Shown here piece after piece: positions 61,842 through 64,000 of a stretch of DNA of 64,000 bases. The notes beneath the pieces were generated by a model. That model was not told the origin of the DNA, did no database searches, and saw only the letters and a list, made by a program, of their open reading frames with translations. Numbering within the stretch: position 1 is the first letter of the stretch; every line of letters begins with the position of its first letter. The translations under genes and the position numbers were made by a program. The DNA lies in assembly GCA_011959285.1 (NCBI GenBank), contig BLLW01000010.1:1-64000 (forward strand). Direction: 5' to 3'. Source of the DNA: Lachnospiraceae bacterium. GTDB taxonomy: Bacteria > Bacillota > Clostridia > Lachnospirales > Lachnospiraceae.

Positions 61842-62954
61842 TTATCCTTCCGTTCCCGTATAAATCCAATCCTTAAACCCGCAATTTTTTGCGGACTGGT
61901 ATATCGGCTGCACAATTTCTTCCAATGCATTAGAAAAACTTGCCAAATCCCTCCCCTTCCGATAAATCTTCCTTCGTACGGCATCATCGTTCAAATGCTC
62001 TTTCGCACATACTTCAAATGCATCATGTACCGCATCATACTCCCACATCATTTCATAGGAACCGTATTCCAGCTTTGCCAGCTGCGGAAAGTACCTGTTC
62101 CAGTCCGGCAGGTTGTTGCTCTTACTGCTATTAATGCTCCGCGTTGTGGGATGCAGGTTCCAAAATTCATCATGCGCCACATAGGACCATGGCACAAAAT
62201 GGTCAATGGAAATATCTTTATCCGTTAATTCTATATCCCCATATATTTCGTGAACAGGCTTAAGGGTCAACAGCAATTTCCAATATTTTTTCACCTTTTC
62301 CAGCTTCCGCTCCTGCGGCGGATACAGCTTATCAGCAATTCCCGGCACACTTGGATTGCGTTTCTGTAAATATTTGATCATATGATACTGCAGCCATCCC
62401 TTAACAATTTCACGATTGATGTGTATATATGTAAACCATTCCGGGCTGACCCGTATCGTCGTCTTCATGCCATTCAACGCTTCAAAATAATACATTAACC
62501 TTCGTTCCTGATTGATCTTGGCAATTAATGCACTTTCCGGCACATCCCATTCCTTGCCCCTTACCTTATCCATAAACGGAGCCTGTATACGGTAGGGAAC
62601 ATTTTTCGTCAGTATTCTTTTCCTCTTTGCCACTTCTTTATCTTTACAGTCTGCCAAATACTGAATGATAGTTTCCTTTTTCTCTGAAGCTTTCATCTGT
62701 GATATTTGCTGTAAATAACGCACCAGACTTTCCAAAGTATCCCTGGGACCTAAATTCAGATGATATTCAACTACCATGTACCAGGCTTTTGCAATCATCT
62801 CATCAATCAGCTCTTCATAAGTCATGCGGCTTTTTCCCTCCAGCACCTTAGCCACAATCGCCTGAAACCAGAAGAACTTATAACACTCGCTTGTATTATC
62901 AAATATCCGGCTTAAATATTGAATTTCTATGGTATCGGAATATGGTAACTGCAT
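61842..62954 (-). CDS. HNH-type endonuclease domain protein
   Basis: A 370-residue cytoplasmic protein. A C-terminal HNH core is visible in DKDISIDHFVPWSYVAHDEFWNLHPTTRSINSSKSNNLPDW (the D-H, N-L and S-N-N-L elements of HNH_4-like nucleases). The N-terminal 200 residues are helical and unassigned. ATG at 62954 follows AGAGGAAGG. The target (DNA or RNA) is unknown. It lies between a CPBP protease and the methyltransferase, but the latter is not a DNA methylase type, so a restriction-modification pair is not supported. Confidence 0.82.
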   Translation of the reverse strand: MQLPYSDTIEIQYLSRIFDNTSECYKFFWFQAIVAKVLEGKSRMTYEELIDEMIAKAWYMVVEYHLNLGPRDTLESLVRYLQQISQMKASEKKETIIQYLADCKDKEVAKRKRILTKNVPYRIQAPFMDKVRGKEWDVPESALIAKINQERRLMYYFEALNGMKTTIRVSPEWFTYIHINREIVKGWLQYHMIKYLQKRNPSVPGIADKLYPPQERKLEKVKKYWKLLLTLKPVHEIYGDIELTDKDISIDHFVPWSYVAHDEFWNLHPTTRSINSSKSNNLPDWNRYFPQLAKLEYGSYEMMWEYDAVHDAFEVCAKEHLNDDAVRRKIYRKGRDLASFSNALEEIVQPIYQSAKNCGFKDWIYTGTEG

Positions 62955-62976
62955 AGGACACCTTCCTCTTCTTTCT

Positions 62977-63594
62977 TTAAAAGCCTGCGGCAAACCTGAC
63001 AAAATCTATAAACCAATGCATGCCTATCGCCATCTGCAAGTTCTTCCTTTTCATTAATAAAGCCATGGGCAGACCAAACAATGTCCCCCCAAGTATACAC
63101 AATCCAATCGCTAAGGCAGGTGATTCTACAAATAAATCAGGATAATGCAGAAGTTCATGGGGAACTACCAATAAAATATAAATGGATATCTTTGAAAAAC
63201 GATTTTCTACTTTCCCACGGAGTAAATAGCAGGCATATGCCAACAAGAAGAAGCGAAATACCACTTCCTCAGCAATCGCAGGCTTCAGCGCAAAAACAGC
63301 AGAACGCAACACATTTCCTACATTGATTTTGCGGCTTAACGAAAAATATAATACATTCAAAAAAGCCAACGGAACAGAAACGACCGCCCCCAAAGCAAAC
63401 AATCGGATGCTTCCCGCACCCCCTATATGAATGGACGCATTTTCCACATTTGCCCGCTCATATAATCTACAGCCAGCATGAAAAGTAACCGTCACGCAAA
63501 TGCTCGTTATAATAATGTCTGCTGTTCTGGGGTCCCGAAACAGCGAAATCAGACATATGCCCCCAAGGAGCAGGCTATGACTGCCTTCCGCCAC
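62977..63594 (-). CDS. CPBP intramembrane metalloprotease, probably frameshifted at its 5' end
   Basis: A 205-residue membrane protein from a GTG at 63594 (AAGGAT upstream). CPBP/Abi motifs are intact: AIAEEVVFRFF (E-E-x-x-x-R), HELLHY and MHWFIDFV. A better gene start exists 62 bp upstream: GTG at 63656 overlaps the regulator stop as TAGTG and encodes a hydrophobic segment (VTEILILLLAIYYIIKIRIF) that would join this frame if the T7 run at 63595-63601 (minus strand) had eight T. So the 5' helix is out of frame here. CPBP proteins act as immunity or processing proteases. Confidence 0.75.
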   Translation of the reverse strand: MAEGSHSLLLGGICLISLFRDPRTADIIITSICVTVTFHAGCRLYERANVENASIHIGGAGSIRLFALGAVVSVPLAFLNVLYFSLSRKINVGNVLRSAVFALKPAIAEEVVFRFFLLAYACYLLRGKVENRFSKISIYILLVVPHELLHYPDLFVESPALAIGLCILGGTLFGLPMALLMKRKNLQMAIGMHWFIDFVRFAAGF

Positions 63595-63655
63595 AAAAAA
63601 ATCCTTATCTTAATTATGTAATAAATCGCCAGCAGTAAAATTAGGATTTCTGTCA

Positions 63656-63970
63656 CTACGCAATCTTCCGTAAGCCTCTCGCATATGCTAATATTCTTTT
63701 GGTCATTGATTCCTCCATACGATCAACAAAAGGATATACAATGGACTGCCCTTGTAAAACAAGCAAATCTTCCATATGGACATTGAGCATTCTGCTCAGC
63801 ATATACAAATGATCGACCGACGGCAAGATCTTTCCTTTAAACCACCTGTATATAGATTGTGGGCATGACAAATGCAGGTATTCCTGAACGTCCTTCACAT
63901 TATACCCTGCCGCTTTCAACATCTCCTTTATCTTTATGCCGGTTTTTACCTGGTCAATTGATTGGTACAC
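63656..63970 (-). CDS. XRE-family regulator
   Basis: A 104-residue DNA-binding protein: IKIKEMLKAAGYNVKDVQEYLHLSCPQSIYRWFKGKILPSVDHLYMLSRMLNV is a helix-turn-helix of the XRE type. The C-terminal part (VDRMEESMTKRILAYARG) is helical. GTG start at 63970 with GGAGGAG 6 nt upstream. First gene of the unit with the CPBP, HNH and methyltransferase genes; likely an autoregulator. Confidence 0.85.
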   Translation of the reverse strand: MYQSIDQVKTGIKIKEMLKAAGYNVKDVQEYLHLSCPQSIYRWFKGKILPSVDHLYMLSRMLNVHMEDLLVLQGQSIVYPFVDRMEESMTKRILAYARGLRKIA

Positions 63971-64000
63971 CCTGACTCCTCCGCTAATGTTGTCTTTATC

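Noticed and set aside
61213..62954. HNH nuclease plus methyltransferase as restriction-modification
   Set aside because: The methyltransferase has small-molecule SAM motifs and no DNA-methylase N-P-P-Y or P-C motif.

Overview
The window reads as chromosomal DNA of a low-to-mid GC Gram-positive anaerobe of the Clostridia, most likely a gut Lachnospiraceae. Supporting signs are strong GGAGG ribosome-binding sites, near-consensus sigma-A promoters, a tyrosine T-box leader on tyrS, lipoproteins with Firmicutes lipoboxes, a clostridial AgrD-type peptide, a CarD-family regulator, ECF vitamin transport, and lineage-typical proteins (cytoplasmic BMP-like protein, TetM-like GTPase with an NYN tail, CotJC-like ferritin fold). 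The family assignment is inference. No rRNA, tRNA, CRISPR array or intact insertion sequence was seen.

Layout. 1-2.2 kb: polar amino-acid ABC importer (ATPase cut by the window edge, permease, binding lipoprotein). 2.2-5 kb: His/Cys-repeat surface protein and a frameshifted surface-protein remnant. 5-6.6 kb: VapB-like antitoxin whose truncated VapC-like toxin is fused tail to tail with a truncated MATE exporter. 6.8-10.8 kb: agr-type quorum-sensing operon (acyltransferase, LytTR regulator, sensor kinase, a 49-residue AgrD missed by ordinary ORF length limits, AgrB). 10.9-16.2 kb: plus-strand envelope/nucleotide cluster (lipoprotein, glycosyltransferase-like membrane protein, ParB-like/BMP fusion, phosphoesterase). 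16.2-20.4 kb: three-gene operon of a putative toxin, a Panacea antitoxin and a TetM-like GTPase fused to a YacP/Rae1-type NYN nuclease. 20.5-28.4 kb: small metabolic genes, CarD, an ART-like/HTH pair, HicAB, acetyltransferase, hydrolase. 28.5-33.7 kb: WYL-like/SF1 helicase/nuclease protein, membrane protein and MATE exporter.

34.3-40 kb: tyrS with its T-box, a decayed AraC/MFS pair, a membrane-anchored MerR regulator with its own 19-bp-spacer promoter, and a DUF4143 ATPase. 40-46 kb: YyaL-type thioredoxin protein, ferritin-like protein, MBL hydrolase, YbaK and a DUF1266 lipoprotein. 46-50.7 kb: HD-GYP regulator, membrane protein and hybrid histidine kinase in one operon. 50.8-52 kb: reverse transcriptase broken by an internal deletion, preceded by a ~144-nt structured RNA candidate. 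52-58 kb: LRR lipoprotein and a full-length Lhr helicase. 58-61 kb: ECF transporter (UPF0397 S component, fused A, T). 61-64 kb: XRE regulator, CPBP protease, HNH nuclease, methyltransferase.

The observations most worth following are the toxin/antitoxin/GTPase-nuclease operon, the structured RNA next to the dead reverse transcriptase, and the agr operon with a predicted CMYVF autoinducer ring. Several loci (VapC/MATE, AraC/MFS, surface protein, reverse transcriptase, possibly the CPBP gene) are decaying, so this segment has undergone repeated small deletions.
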